Assembly: GCA_934085675.1 (NCBI GenBank)
Contig: CAKOHH010000002.1
Span: 89,112-153,111 of the forward strand
Length of the DNA stretch: 64,000 bases
Direction: 5' to 3'
Origin: an uncultured Bacilli bacterium
Lineage (GTDB): Bacteria > Bacillota_I > Bacilli_A > RF39 > UBA660
The notes beneath the pieces were generated by a model. It was not told the origin of the DNA and ran no database searches. It worked only from the letters and a program-made list of their open reading frames with translations. A program made the position numbers and the translations under genes. Positions 7,610 through 16,669 of this stretch are shown here, in pieces (position 1 is the first letter of the stretch; the number at the start of each line of letters is the position of its first letter).

Positions 7610-9277
7610 ATGAATAATGAAAATTATAATAACAATATTAACACGGACAACAATCCTTTTAATTACAGTAATAATTATATAAATCAAAATTATCCGCAAA
7701 ATACACAATCTCAAAATAATATGGGAAGTAGTAATAAGTCAAAATTAAAAATAATAATAATTATATTATTAGTCATCGTTATCTTAGCTGCGATAGGGTT
7801 ATTTTTATACTTTAAAAAAGATAAAATAAAAAATAATAATTTAGATATGCATTATTCTACGGCATTTTTTATTCAAAATAGTAATAGAAGATATGCTTTG
7901 TTTAATGATGATGGAAGTCAATTAACAGATTTTATATTTGCTGATGTAAGTAATTTTGCCAATGGTACAGCCTTTGTAAAAAAAGATGGGGCTTATGGAA
8001 TTATTGATGAAAATGGAAAAATGACAGTTGACTTTGGAAAATATAAGAATATTACTGACGTAGCAGGAATGTATAAAGTATATGATGAAGATGAACATTC
8101 TTATTTAATAAATGGTTCAGGGAAAGTATTGTATAGTATGGAAAATATGAGCTTACATACTTATATGCTGTCGGATAATTATTCAATATTGGAAGACGAA
8201 AAAAACAAGACTTATAAAGTTTTAAATTATGAAGGACAAGCCATGTTAACTTTTCCTATTGATGATAATGTAGAGGATTCTCCTTCTACAAACGAACATA
8301 AAGGCTATATTTCTGTGTTTTACAATAAAAAAAATTATGTGTTAAATCTTCAAACTGCAAAAGAAATTACTTCTTTTAATTCAGATTTACATTATTGTGT
8401 TAATAATGTTGTAGAAGATGGGAAGATAATCACTCTTAATTCATGTGTGGCGTGGTTTGAAAATCAAGAAAAAACATATTATAAATTTATAAAAGATGGT
8501 AAATTATATGATTTAACTGATAAATGTGAAAAAGTTTATTATTCTGAAGACAATTTAGTCTGCTATAACAATCATAAAAATTATTTGTTAGACTCTAATT
8601 TAAATGTCGGTATTGAAACTTCTGGTAAAGCCTATTTCGACAATGATACTTACGCTATAGATAGCTTTTCAAATGGTGTTGATTTTTATGATAATGGTAA
8701 AGTTATAAAAAATGTTAAATGTCGATGGTTAGAAAAAGAAGACTATATGAAAAACGGTTTATATATTTTACGTACTTATGATAGCAAAGAATGTAAAACA
8801 AAGTCTGGTACTTATGAATACTATAACTCTAATGGCGAAAATGTTTTTGGAAAATCTTTTAAAGTGGCCAAACCATTTGATAGAAACAACCTGGCAGTCG
8901 TTAGTGATGATAAAGAAAACTATTATTTAATTGATTTAGCAGGTAAAAAGGTAAGCAGTGATTATTCTGATATCTCTCTTTCTTCAGGGTATTATATTGT
9001 CACTAAAGATGATTTAGAAGGTATTATTGATAAAGATGGAAATGTGATAGTAGATTGTTTGTATTTAGATGTGGACACGATAGAAAAACAAAATAAAAAA
9101 TATGCTGAATTAACAACATCTGATTCTAAATACGTTTTGTATGATTTAGAAAATGGTACTGAATTAGTAACTTTCAATAGTGAACCGACTTTTAATGAAC
9201 ATTATATAACGGTAACAGAGGATGATCATATGAAGTATTACACATATAACGGCAAAATGATTTATGAAAAAAATTAG
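7610..9277 (+). CDS. Membrane-anchored WG-repeat protein
   Basis: I place the start at ATG 7610 because GTGGTGAT just upstream forms the ribosome binding site; an in-frame GTG at 7598 is less likely. The N-terminus is asparagine-rich and disordered, followed by one transmembrane helix (KLKIIIIILLVIVILAAIGL). The extracellular part of about 490 residues has repeated blocks typical of WG/KWG-repeat beta-propellers, for example KKDGAYGIIDENGKMTVDF and KDDLEGIIDKDGNVIVD. Such domains usually bind ligands or partners. It lies 12 bp from the preceding stop in the zinc-ribbon operon and may be the outside sensor of the module; that is inference. Confidence 0.75.
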   Translation: MNNENYNNNINTDNNPFNYSNNYINQNYPQNTQSQNNMGSSNKSKLKIIIIILLVIVILAAIGLFLYFKKDKIKNNNLDMHYSTAFFIQNSNRRYALFNDDGSQLTDFIFADVSNFANGTAFVKKDGAYGIIDENGKMTVDFGKYKNITDVAGMYKVYDEDEHSYLINGSGKVLYSMENMSLHTYMLSDNYSILEDEKNKTYKVLNYEGQAMLTFPIDDNVEDSPSTNEHKGYISVFYNKKNYVLNLQTAKEITSFNSDLHYCVNNVVEDGKIITLNSCVAWFENQEKTYYKFIKDGKLYDLTDKCEKVYYSEDNLVCYNNHKNYLLDSNLNVGIETSGKAYFDNDTYAIDSFSNGVDFYDNGKVIKNVKCRWLEKEDYMKNGLYILRTYDSKECKTKSGTYEYYNSNGENVFGKSFKVAKPFDRNNLAVVSDDKENYYLIDLAGKKVSSDYSDISLSSGYYIVTKDDLEGIIDKDGNVIVDCLYLDVDTIEKQNKKYAELTTSDSKYVLYDLENGTELVTFNSEPTFNEHYITVTEDDHMKYYTYNGKMIYEKN

Positions 9278-9289
9278 GAGGTAAATGTA

Positions 9290-9886
9290 ATGGAATTTTT
9301 AAAAAACAAGAGAGTGTTAGCGCTTATTGGCCTTATTTGTTTATTTTTAGGTGTTATCATGCCATATTTTCAAGTCTCTATATTTGGCTACACTTATGAA
9401 ATTAAATTGTGGGGATATTGGGAAGGTAAAGTAATGTTGCTTTTAATAATAGCCAACGTTATGTTTATATTCAAGGATTACATTGAAAAATATGTTCCTC
9501 AATTATTTAATACAGATTTAGGAAATAAAATTCAAAATGCTAATCCTAAATTGGCAATTATCCCAACTATTGGAGTGGCAGCCTTTGCTATTTGGCTATA
9601 TATCAGTTTAGATATTGATACAACTTATTTAGAACATGGCTTCGGATTTTGGTGCTTATGGATAGGCGTTATTTGCCTAGTTGGTCATACTATTTTCTAT
9701 AAAAAGGATTCAAGCATCAATTCATCTGCTATAAATTATTCACAAGTAACACCATCACCACAAAGCCAAACAAATTATTTTCAGCCATCATCAAATGTAG
9801 AACAAAATGTGAAATTCTGTCCTTCCTGTGGCAATAAATGTAATGCAAATGCTGATAGGTGCTTTATGTGTGGAAGACAATTTTAA
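9290..9886 (+). CDS. Polytopic membrane protein with C-terminal zinc ribbon
   Basis: This 198-residue protein has an AGGAGG site before the ATG and starts 12 bp after the previous stop. Three or four hydrophobic segments fill the first 145 residues. A Q/S/P-rich linker leads to a C-terminal zinc ribbon (Cys177/180/191/194, CPSCG...CFMCG). It is the mirror image of its neighbours, in which the ribbon is N-terminal. It is the last gene before a strong terminator, so the operon spans 3993-9886. Function unknown. Confidence 0.7.
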   Translation: MEFLKNKRVLALIGLICLFLGVIMPYFQVSIFGYTYEIKLWGYWEGKVMLLLIIANVMFIFKDYIEKYVPQLFNTDLGNKIQNANPKLAIIPTIGVAAFAIWLYISLDIDTTYLEHGFGFWCLWIGVICLVGHTIFYKKDSSINSSAINYSQVTPSPQSQTNYFQPSSNVEQNVKFCPSCGNKCNANADRCFMCGRQF

Positions 9887-9940
9887 AGACTCAAATATTA
9901 CTGCTGGATTAATTATTACACCAGTTAAAGTAAAAGGATA

Positions 9941-9978
9941 AAAAAGAGATAACCGATTACTTTGGTTATCTTTTTTGC
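9941..9978 (+). terminator. Terminator of the SPFH/zinc-ribbon operon
   Basis: The stem AGATAACC pairs with GGTTATCT, extended by A/T pairs, and ends in a T run. The remaining 140 bp before the next gene holds a likely promoter but no other gene. Confidence 0.85.
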
Positions 9979-10124
9979 AAGATATAATAGGTCTAAAAAA
10001 TAAGACTGCTTTATTTACAGTGGAAAGAGTATTAAATTGTAGAAAAAACTTTTACTAAGACAAAGTTATACTCTATAAAAATGACTAATACTCATTCTAA
10101 ATTAAGATAGAAAGGAAAATATAT

Positions 10125-12911
10125 ATGTTTTGCCCAAATTGTGGACATAAAATTAATGACAATGAAGACTTTTGCTCAGAATGTGGTACTCATGTGGATA
10201 GACAATTATTAAATAATATTCCAGAGCAGAATTTTAATAATGATAATCAAGAAACGCTATCAGAGCAATTAGCTCAAAATAATCCTTTAATTCCTTTATT
10301 AAAAAAATTCAAAATGTTATTGGGAAAAGGAAAAAATTTTGTTTTGCAACATAAAAAGCCTTTTGCCATGGCTACATCATGTTTATTATTAATAATAATT
10401 GGGATAATTTTATTTAATAATTTCTATGATTTTACAAAATTAAGTTGGGATAATGAAAATAGCGATTCAGGTATAACTTATGTGGAACCAACCACCTTAA
10501 CATTAAAGGTATTGGCTTTTGATAAAGAAAAAAAGCCAATTACAGATATAAAATTTAGTACCCAAAATGGAGAAATTCAAAGTGATGGAGCAACAGTAAA
10601 ATGGAAATTGCCAAAAGAAGAAGGAACTTATACGATTACAGCTGAAGCTCCAAGCGGTAAAAAAATTACAAAGGAAATAAAAGTTGTTTCTTTTGATGAC
10701 AATAATCAACAATCTTTAGCAGGAATGATTGAAATTCCTGAAGATGAGGAAACTACAGATAGCGATAATGATGGTTTAAGCAATGCCAAAGAAAAAGAAA
10801 TAGGAACAGATCCTTATTCTGCTGATTCCGATGAGGATGGTTTACCAGACAAACTTGAATTGGAACAAACGAAAACAGATCCTTTGAAGAAAGACACAGA
10901 TGGTGATGGACTTAATGACGGTGATGAACTAGATTTAGGCTTAGATCCTTTAAAAATTGATTCTAAAGGAGATGGTATAAAAGATGGTGATAGAACTTTA
11001 ACTTATTCCCTTTCAGAAGAAAAACTAGGCGTTTCAATGCAAATAACTGGTAAAGGAAATATCGCCAGTACCACCATTGATAAAATAAAAAATGCAACTT
11101 TTGCGGATATGAATGGTCTTATGGATACCGTGTATAATTTTTATACAACGGGAACTATCGAAAAAGCTACAGTAACCATTAAATATAATATAGAAGATAT
11201 TACAGCCAAAGGTATGGATGAAAATGGCTTGACTTTATACTATTTTAATGAAGATACTAAAAAATTAGAAGCCTTACCAACTGTTGTTGATACACTAAAT
11301 AAAACAATCACGGTTACATTACAACATTTTTCAAAATATGTTATAGGTGATAGCCATGCTGTTTTAACTAATTACAATTCACAAATAATGTTTGTAATTG
11401 ATAATTCAGTATCAATGTATAGCACTTCCCAGATGGTTGCGGCTGGTTATGATGATAGTGTCGGTGCGGTCGGTAATGATACCGATTTTAAAAGGTTAAC
11501 TCTTACAAATAAAATGATAGAAAAATTTACGGGAAATTACCAATTTGGAGTTGCTGAATTTTCAGGAAATTATGTGAATTTATCTCAATTTACAGATAAT
11601 GTAGAATCTGTCAAAAAAAATGTTAACTCTATGAAGAGTTATTGGAATAGTAACGCAACTGGTACAAATATAATATCAGCTCTAAAAAATAGTATAAATG
11701 AATTTAAGGAAGATGAAAATGGTCATTATGTAGTCTTACTTACCGATGGTAAAAATACAGAAGGTAGTTTGTCATCAAATAAAAACACTATTATTAAAGA
11801 GGCAAAAGAAAAAAATGTAAAGATTTGTGTTATTGGTTTAGGTTCTGATATAGACACCAATGATTTAGATAACATTGCTGAGTCAACAGGTTGTGATTAT
11901 TATAATGCCACAGATTCTTCAGCCTTAGATGAAATTTATTCCATTGTTGGTGCTGATATTAATTATAGTTTAGTAGATACAGACAATGACAATAAAACGG
12001 ATGGTATGATTCAAGCTAATAGTGGTTTCATTGTAACAAGAGATGGCTTTTCATTTAAAAATTTTAGTAGTAATAAATCGGAAGGTGGACATTGCTATGG
12101 TATGGCAACGTTTGCTATGCTTCATTATAAAAATGAATTACCTATATCCTTACCTGCCAAAGATAATTCGAAATTTTACTTATCTTCTTTTCGTGGTTTT
12201 TCGTCAAATGGCTATAATTTAAGTAATACTTATTTTGCCAAACATGGTTCATTATATGATTATAAAATAACGAATAAAGCCTTGCAATTTTTTCTTTTAA
12301 GAGACAATAGGCCTGCCGATTATAGAGACAGAGTTGAGGATAGTACGTGGATGATTAAGAAAGAATACTATGATATGATGCAAAAAATTGGAGTAACCTT
12401 TTATACGGAAGATGTTAAAGATAAGAATAAAGATTTTACAAAGCGTCAGAATGCTTTATTAAATATCGATTCTGATCCGTTTAATACTGAGGTAGTAAAA
12501 GATGAAAGCCAGTTGCTAGATGCTATTTGGCGATTATTTATTTTACAGTCAGATGATAAAAAAACTACGTTTGGTGCCGAACCAGATAAGGCGTTTAATG
12601 AATTGTCCAATCAATTAAATAATGGTACGCCTCTTGTTCTTGGTATACATAATAAACATAGTCACGCCATAAATGCAATAAGGTTAATTCAAGATACTAA
12701 TGATGCCAACAAATATAAAATAGAAGTATATGATAATAATTATCCTGGAGAAACAAGATATATTGAAGTTACACGTAGTAAGTATAGTAAATTTGCTTTA
12801 AATTACACAGCGTGGACAAATGAATATAGTTATAAATTTAAGTATGATATGGAAAATGATGGTACAATGGATAAGATATCCGTACAAATAAGTTATCCTG
12901 AGATAAACTAA
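10125..12911 (+). CDS. Membrane-anchored vWA protein: zinc ribbon, TSP3 calcium repeats, vWA and a papain-like C-terminus
   Basis: A 928-residue multidomain protein. Residues 3-20 form a zinc ribbon (CPNC...CSEC), about 80-98 a transmembrane helix, and about 110-200 an Ig-like region. At 205-292 there are thrombospondin type-3-like calcium repeats (DSDNDGLSN, DSDEDGLPD, DTDGDGLND). The vWA domain starts near 418 with a complete MIDAS: D426-N-S428-V-S430, a GTNI threonine, and TDGKN. The C-terminal 270 residues contain C657 in GGHCYGMA, H847 in HSHAINA and D870-N-N in VYDNNYPG, which is the spacing of a papain-like cysteine peptidase. The protease assignment is inference. It has its own promoter region but shares the zinc-ribbon architecture with the upstream operon. 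Confidence 0.8.
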   Translation: MFCPNCGHKINDNEDFCSECGTHVDRQLLNNIPEQNFNNDNQETLSEQLAQNNPLIPLLKKFKMLLGKGKNFVLQHKKPFAMATSCLLLIIIGIILFNNFYDFTKLSWDNENSDSGITYVEPTTLTLKVLAFDKEKKPITDIKFSTQNGEIQSDGATVKWKLPKEEGTYTITAEAPSGKKITKEIKVVSFDDNNQQSLAGMIEIPEDEETTDSDNDGLSNAKEKEIGTDPYSADSDEDGLPDKLELEQTKTDPLKKDTDGDGLNDGDELDLGLDPLKIDSKGDGIKDGDRTLTYSLSEEKLGVSMQITGKGNIASTTIDKIKNATFADMNGLMDTVYNFYTTGTIEKATVTIKYNIEDITAKGMDENGLTLYYFNEDTKKLEALPTVVDTLNKTITVTLQHFSKYVIGDSHAVLTNYNSQIMFVIDNSVSMYSTSQMVAAGYDDSVGAVGNDTDFKRLTLTNKMIEKFTGNYQFGVAEFSGNYVNLSQFTDNVESVKKNVNSMKSYWNSNATGTNIISALKNSINEFKEDENGHYVVLLTDGKNTEGSLSSNKNTIIKEAKEKNVKICVIGLGSDIDTNDLDNIAESTGCDYYNATDSSALDEIYSIVGADINYSLVDTDNDNKTDGMIQANSGFIVTRDGFSFKNFSSNKSEGGHCYGMATFAMLHYKNELPISLPAKDNSKFYLSSFRGFSSNGYNLSNTYFAKHGSLYDYKITNKALQFFLLRDNRPADYRDRVEDSTWMIKKEYYDMMQKIGVTFYTEDVKDKNKDFTKRQNALLNIDSDPFNTEVVKDESQLLDAIWRLFILQSDDKKTTFGAEPDKAFNELSNQLNNGTPLVLGIHNKHSHAINAIRLIQDTNDANKYKIEVYDNNYPGETRYIEVTRSKYSKFALNYTAWTNEYSYKFKYDMENDGTMDKISVQISYPEIN

Positions 12912-12941
12912 AATACTTTATTCTGTTTAAAATCATTAAAA

Positions 12942-12978
12942 AGCAATGAGAAATATGATAAACTCATTGTCTTTTTTA
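12942..12978 (+). terminator. Terminator after the vWA gene
   Basis: CAATGAG pairs with CTCATTG across a 12-nt loop, followed by a T run. A TTTACT-17-TATACT promoter (12991-13019) for the next gene begins just after it. Confidence 0.75.
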
Positions 12979-13048
12979 AAAGTTCTTGTATTTACTGTAT
13001 TTTAATTTTTTGTTATACTAATAATAGAGAATAAAAGGAGAGGACAAA

Positions 13049-15028
13049 ATGAATCAAAGTGATATTAAGGCCTTAAATGAATTAAAAATGTTAAGCATTG
13101 ATATGATAAATAATGCCAAAGGGGGACATCCTGGAACGGTTTTATCCATGGCACCTGTGATGTACACTCTTTTTACGCGTGTTTTAAGGGTTGATAGTAA
13201 AAATAATAATTATTTCAATCGTGATAGAGTTATTCTTTCTTCTAGTGGACTTGCACCTTTATATTACGCTATGTGTTATATGGCAGGTTATCCTCTTACT
13301 AAAGAAAATCTTATGAACTATCGCCGTTTAAATGGACTACCTGCTACCCCAGAACTTCATAACCCATTATTTATGGATGCAACTACTGGAAACGCAGGAG
13401 ACGGAGTAGGTGTAAGTACTGGTCTTGCTTTAGGAAGAAGATATATTGAATCTTTAATTAAAGAAGAAGATAATAAAATTAATTTATATGATTTTACCAC
13501 TTATTGCTTTTTAAGTGACGCAGATATGATGAGTGGGGCAAGCCTTGAAGCCTTTTCTTTTGCTGGTAGTCAAAAATTAGGCCATCTCGTCTTTTTATAC
13601 GACAATAATAGAATTGGTATGGAAGGAAGTTTAGATACTGTTTTTGATGAAAATTTAACGAAATCATTTGAGGCTAAGGGATTTTATGTCGACACTTTAA
13701 AAGGTGACGTTACTATAAAAGATATTGAAAAAGCTATTTTAAATGCTCGTTCTCTTAATAAACCAGCCTTACTCATTTTCAATACCGTCATTGGTAAAGA
13801 TTCATTTAATGAAGGTAAAAATATTTTACATTCAGGCGTTCTTTCTTTTGATGATACAAATAACTTAAGAAGAAAATATAACTTATTTTTACCACCTTTT
13901 GAAATATCTAAAGATTCTTTGATTTTTATTGAATCGCAAATGACAACTCGGATGCAAAAAGTAAAAGAAAAATGGAATGAAAGTTATGCTCGAGCTAAAA
14001 ATATTAATAATGAAAATTTAAATAATATTTTGTATTTATTAGAAAACGGTACTACGGATATTTCTTTTGCCAGTGAAAATTATAAAATTAATGATGCTTA
14101 TCGTGAACCATTAATTGAAACTAATAATAAAGTTATGAATTTAATAAGTCCTAAAAGTAATTTATTTTTAGGAGGAAGTGCCGGCTTAAGTCTATATTGC
14201 CGTACTAATTTAAATGGCTTTCAATATATGAATGAAAATAGCCCTAAAGCTAAAAATATTCGCTTTGGCGTAAGAGAAAGAGCAATGGGTTATATTGTAA
14301 ATGGAATGTCTTTACTAGGCTTACGAGTTTTTTCTTCTACTTTACTTAGCTACGCAGATGAAATGAAATCTTCTATTAGACAAGGTGCCATTATGAGCCT
14401 TCCAGTCACTTACATATTTACTCATGATTCTTTATATAACAGCGAAGAGGGTAGTTTAAATATTCCCGTAGAACAATTAGATATGTTAAGGTCTATTCCT
14501 AATTTGTATGTCTTTAGACCAAGTGATATTGAAGAAGTTATGGGGGCTTGGGAAACCATTTTAAAAATCAAAAAGCCATGTGCTTTAATTATTACTAAAA
14601 ATGATAGTCCTAAATTACCTAATTCCAGTGCTAAAAAGGTAATTGGGGGAGCCTATATTATTAAAAGTGAAAAAACAAGGTTAGACGGGATTATTATTTC
14701 TAGCGGTAGTGAACTTATCAGTGCAATGCAAATAGCTTATGATCTAGAAATGAAAGGCCTAGATATTCGTGTTGTTTCTATGCCATCACTAGAACTTTTT
14801 AAACTTCAAGATAAAACTTATAAAGAAAGTATTTTACCACCTCATGTTAAAACAGTCGTTATAGAATCTTCTTTGGGTTTATCTTTAAAAGAATACGCGA
14901 CAAATGAAGATTATCTTTTAAATATAACGGATTATCCAAATAACGGTCTTCCTATTGAAGTTTTACAACAGATGAGTTTTGATTATGATAGTTTAAAATT
15001 AAAAGTAGAATCTTTGCTTTCTAAGTAG
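13049..15028 (+). CDS. Divergent transketolase-like ThDP enzyme
   Basis: At 659 residues it has the length and three-domain plan of transketolase: ThDP-binding domain, pyrimidine-binding domain and C-terminal domain. Kept residues include H27 in GGHPG, the cofactor loop SDADMMSGAS...YDNNR, the catalytic glutamate E410 in FGVRERAM, and H459 in THDS. Several residues that bind sugar phosphate in yeast transketolase are changed: AGHGS reads SSGLA, GHPE reads PELHN, REH reads RER, and the EDGPTH block reads EEGSLN, losing the second histidine. It may act on other substrates or be a specialised partner to the phosphoketolase 3 kb downstream. Preceded by AAAGGAGAGG. Confidence 0.75.
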   Translation: MNQSDIKALNELKMLSIDMINNAKGGHPGTVLSMAPVMYTLFTRVLRVDSKNNNYFNRDRVILSSSGLAPLYYAMCYMAGYPLTKENLMNYRRLNGLPATPELHNPLFMDATTGNAGDGVGVSTGLALGRRYIESLIKEEDNKINLYDFTTYCFLSDADMMSGASLEAFSFAGSQKLGHLVFLYDNNRIGMEGSLDTVFDENLTKSFEAKGFYVDTLKGDVTIKDIEKAILNARSLNKPALLIFNTVIGKDSFNEGKNILHSGVLSFDDTNNLRRKYNLFLPPFEISKDSLIFIESQMTTRMQKVKEKWNESYARAKNINNENLNNILYLLENGTTDISFASENYKINDAYREPLIETNNKVMNLISPKSNLFLGGSAGLSLYCRTNLNGFQYMNENSPKAKNIRFGVRERAMGYIVNGMSLLGLRVFSSTLLSYADEMKSSIRQGAIMSLPVTYIFTHDSLYNSEEGSLNIPVEQLDMLRSIPNLYVFRPSDIEEVMGAWETILKIKKPCALIITKNDSPKLPNSSAKKVIGGAYIIKSEKTRLDGIIISSGSELISAMQIAYDLEMKGLDIRVVSMPSLELFKLQDKTYKESILPPHVKTVVIESSLGLSLKEYATNEDYLLNITDYPNNGLPIEVLQQMSFDYDSLKLKVESLLSK

Positions 15029-15032
15029 TTAA

Positions 15033-15066
15033 TTCGACAAAATGTTTTCAACTTTTTTGCTATTCT
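15033..15066 (+). promoter_or_regulatory. Spo0A box and -10 element upstream of the SirA-like gene
   Basis: TTCGACA at 15033-15039 is the exact reverse complement of the Spo0A box TGTCGAA. It lies 21 bp before TATTCT (15061-15066), which sits 17 bp before the ATG at 15084. The same arrangement recurs at 48984-49017. Confidence 0.6.
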
Positions 15067-15083
15067 AAAGAGGGTGAAAAAGG

Positions 15084-15509
15084 ATGAGAACATTTTATTT
15101 TTTTGAAATTAAACCAGAGTTAGTGGTTTTATTAAAAGATAATCCTTATGAGTTATTTAAAACATTAGAAACAATTTATTATAAAAATATAGATTTAGAA
15201 ACAAGTTATCAATTTATTAGACAACTTATTAATCCTATTTCTATTAAAAATTTAGATATTTCTTTATTTAAACATTATAAAGAAAATTATTTTTATACCA
15301 AATACAAAAATGTTCATTCTTTACATGATGTTTTTAGAAAAGAAAATACTATTTTGAAATTATATAAAACTTATTTAAAAATGGAAACAAATGTAGTTAA
15401 ACCTAAATTTTTTGAAGAACTACAAAAAAATCACAACTTTTTTGTTTGTGATTTTAAAGAAAAAGATTATTTTTGGATGGACTCTTTATCTTTTACAATG
15501 ATAGGTTGA
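15084..15509 (+). CDS. sirA: Probable SirA, sporulation inhibitor of DNA replication
   Basis: This 141-residue protein matches the pattern of Bacillus SirA: an N-terminal Y-x-FEIKPE block, a central segment of aromatic and basic residues, and a C-terminal FFVCDFKEKDYFWMD block. SirA binds DnaA domain I and blocks new replication rounds once Spo0A is active. The Spo0A box directly upstream fits the known Spo0A control of sirA. AGGGTGAAAAAGG precedes the ATG. The 3' end overlaps the convergent tmcAL gene by 43 bp. Overall identity to SirA looks low, so the assignment rests on pattern plus regulation. Confidence 0.65.
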   Translation: MRTFYFFEIKPELVVLLKDNPYELFKTLETIYYKNIDLETSYQFIRQLINPISIKNLDISLFKHYKENYFYTKYKNVHSLHDVFRKENTILKLYKTYLKMETNVVKPKFFEELQKNHNFFVCDFKEKDYFWMDSLSFTMIG

Positions 15510-16576
15510 TTTAAATTATCAAAAATCATCGTTTTTTTAGAAGATAAAATCTGATATAAATAAGATGCTCTTTTTTCAATTTCATAAACGCGACTACTAT
15601 AATCTATTGAAGTCCTTAAAGAAGGCTTATTGTTTTTTAAGTAGTCTTGACCGCGTTTGTTAAAACCTAAAATTTTTACATACGTTAAAGGGGTTATAAC
15701 ATCTTCTTTCGTGATACCAAGTAAAATATGAATGAGCATTCTATTTAGACGGTTGTAAGTATATCGTTTGCTTTTTAAATGCTCTAAAAGTTCTTTTAAT
15801 GTTTGAACATTTAATATTTCTTTTTTTAATTTGTTATCTAAGCCTTCTGTTACGTCTAAATAAGCGTTTAAATTGTTTTCAGTAAGTATCTTAAAGCGAA
15901 GAAACTCGAAAAGCAAAGATTCATTAATTTTATTTAAGGCTTCTAAAGATTCTTTTGGCATATAGAAAGAAACGTCTTCTTTTTTTTCTAGTTTATGACG
16001 GATATTAGAAGCAGAGATAATTTTTTCTTTTGCTTTAATATCATGAAAATCATTGGTTCTTAAAATAGTTTCATAGGTCATATCATAATTATTTTTTAAA
16101 ATAGCCTTAATATAAGAAATTGCTAAAATGTCATTAGGTCCGATTTTTTCTTCTTCCTTTAAAGCTTCATTTAATCGTTCGGGATAAGAAAGAGGACTTT
16201 TTTTAAGGCAGAAATTTTCTTCTAATTGTAATGAGGCTAAATGGTGAAGTTTTAGGGTATCTTCCGTTTCACTACCAAAAATGATTTTTTTAACACCTAA
16301 GTGATGTAATAAAGAAACACTTATATTAGCAAAAGTATCTGCTGATTGTGTTCCAAATAGGGTGGGAAGTTCAATAACGATATCTACCTTATTTATAAGG
16401 GCAATCTTTGTTTTATCTTCTTTACTTAAAAGACTTATTTGGCCTCTTTCTAAAAAATAACCATTTAAACATAAAATAATTAAAGAAGAGGGATATTTCT
16501 TTTTAATTTCTTCTATGTGATAGATATGACCGTTATGAAAAGGAGAGTATTCACAGATAATACCAATAATTTGCAT
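15467..16576 (-). CDS. tmcAL: tRNA(Met) cytidine acetate ligase (TmcAL, formerly YlbM)
   Basis: This 369-residue protein starts with MQIIGIICEYSPFHNGHIYH, the nucleotidyltransferase HxGH-type motif (HNGH) of TmcAL. In Bacillus the enzyme uses acetate and ATP to make N4-acetylcytidine at the wobble position of elongator tRNA-Met. Further matches are DIVIELPTLFGTQSA and KIIFGSE. It is somewhat shorter than Bacillus YlbM. It is convergent with the sirA-like gene and divergent from the DUF177-rpmF unit. A GAGGTG site precedes the ATG. Confidence 0.92.
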   Translation of the reverse strand: MQIIGIICEYSPFHNGHIYHIEEIKKKYPSSLIILCLNGYFLERGQISLLSKEDKTKIALINKVDIVIELPTLFGTQSADTFANISVSLLHHLGVKKIIFGSETEDTLKLHHLASLQLEENFCLKKSPLSYPERLNEALKEEEKIGPNDILAISYIKAILKNNYDMTYETILRTNDFHDIKAKEKIISASNIRHKLEKKEDVSFYMPKESLEALNKINESLLFEFLRFKILTENNLNAYLDVTEGLDNKLKKEILNVQTLKELLEHLKSKRYTYNRLNRMLIHILLGITKEDVITPLTYVKILGFNKRGQDYLKNNKPSLRTSIDYSSRVYEIEKRASYLYQILSSKKTMIFDNLNQPIIVKDKESIQK

Positions 16577-16637
16577 TTTTTCACCTCTTTTTTTAGTTTA
16601 TCATGAACTCCTACTTGTGTAAAATAATTTTTAAAGG

Positions 16638-16643
16638 TATAAT
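16638..16643 (+). promoter_or_regulatory. -10 box of the DUF177-rpmF-tRNA unit
   Basis: TATAAT here places transcription start near 16650, downstream of an in-frame ATG at 16646. This argues that the GTG at 16670 is the real start of the DUF177 gene. Confidence 0.6.
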
Positions 16644-16669
16644 ACATGTACAGAAGAAAGGTGATAAAT

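Noticed and set aside
16646..16669. Upstream ATG start for the DUF177 gene
   Set aside because: The ATG lies just after the -10 box, before the expected transcript start, and lacks a ribosome site; GTG 16670 has one.
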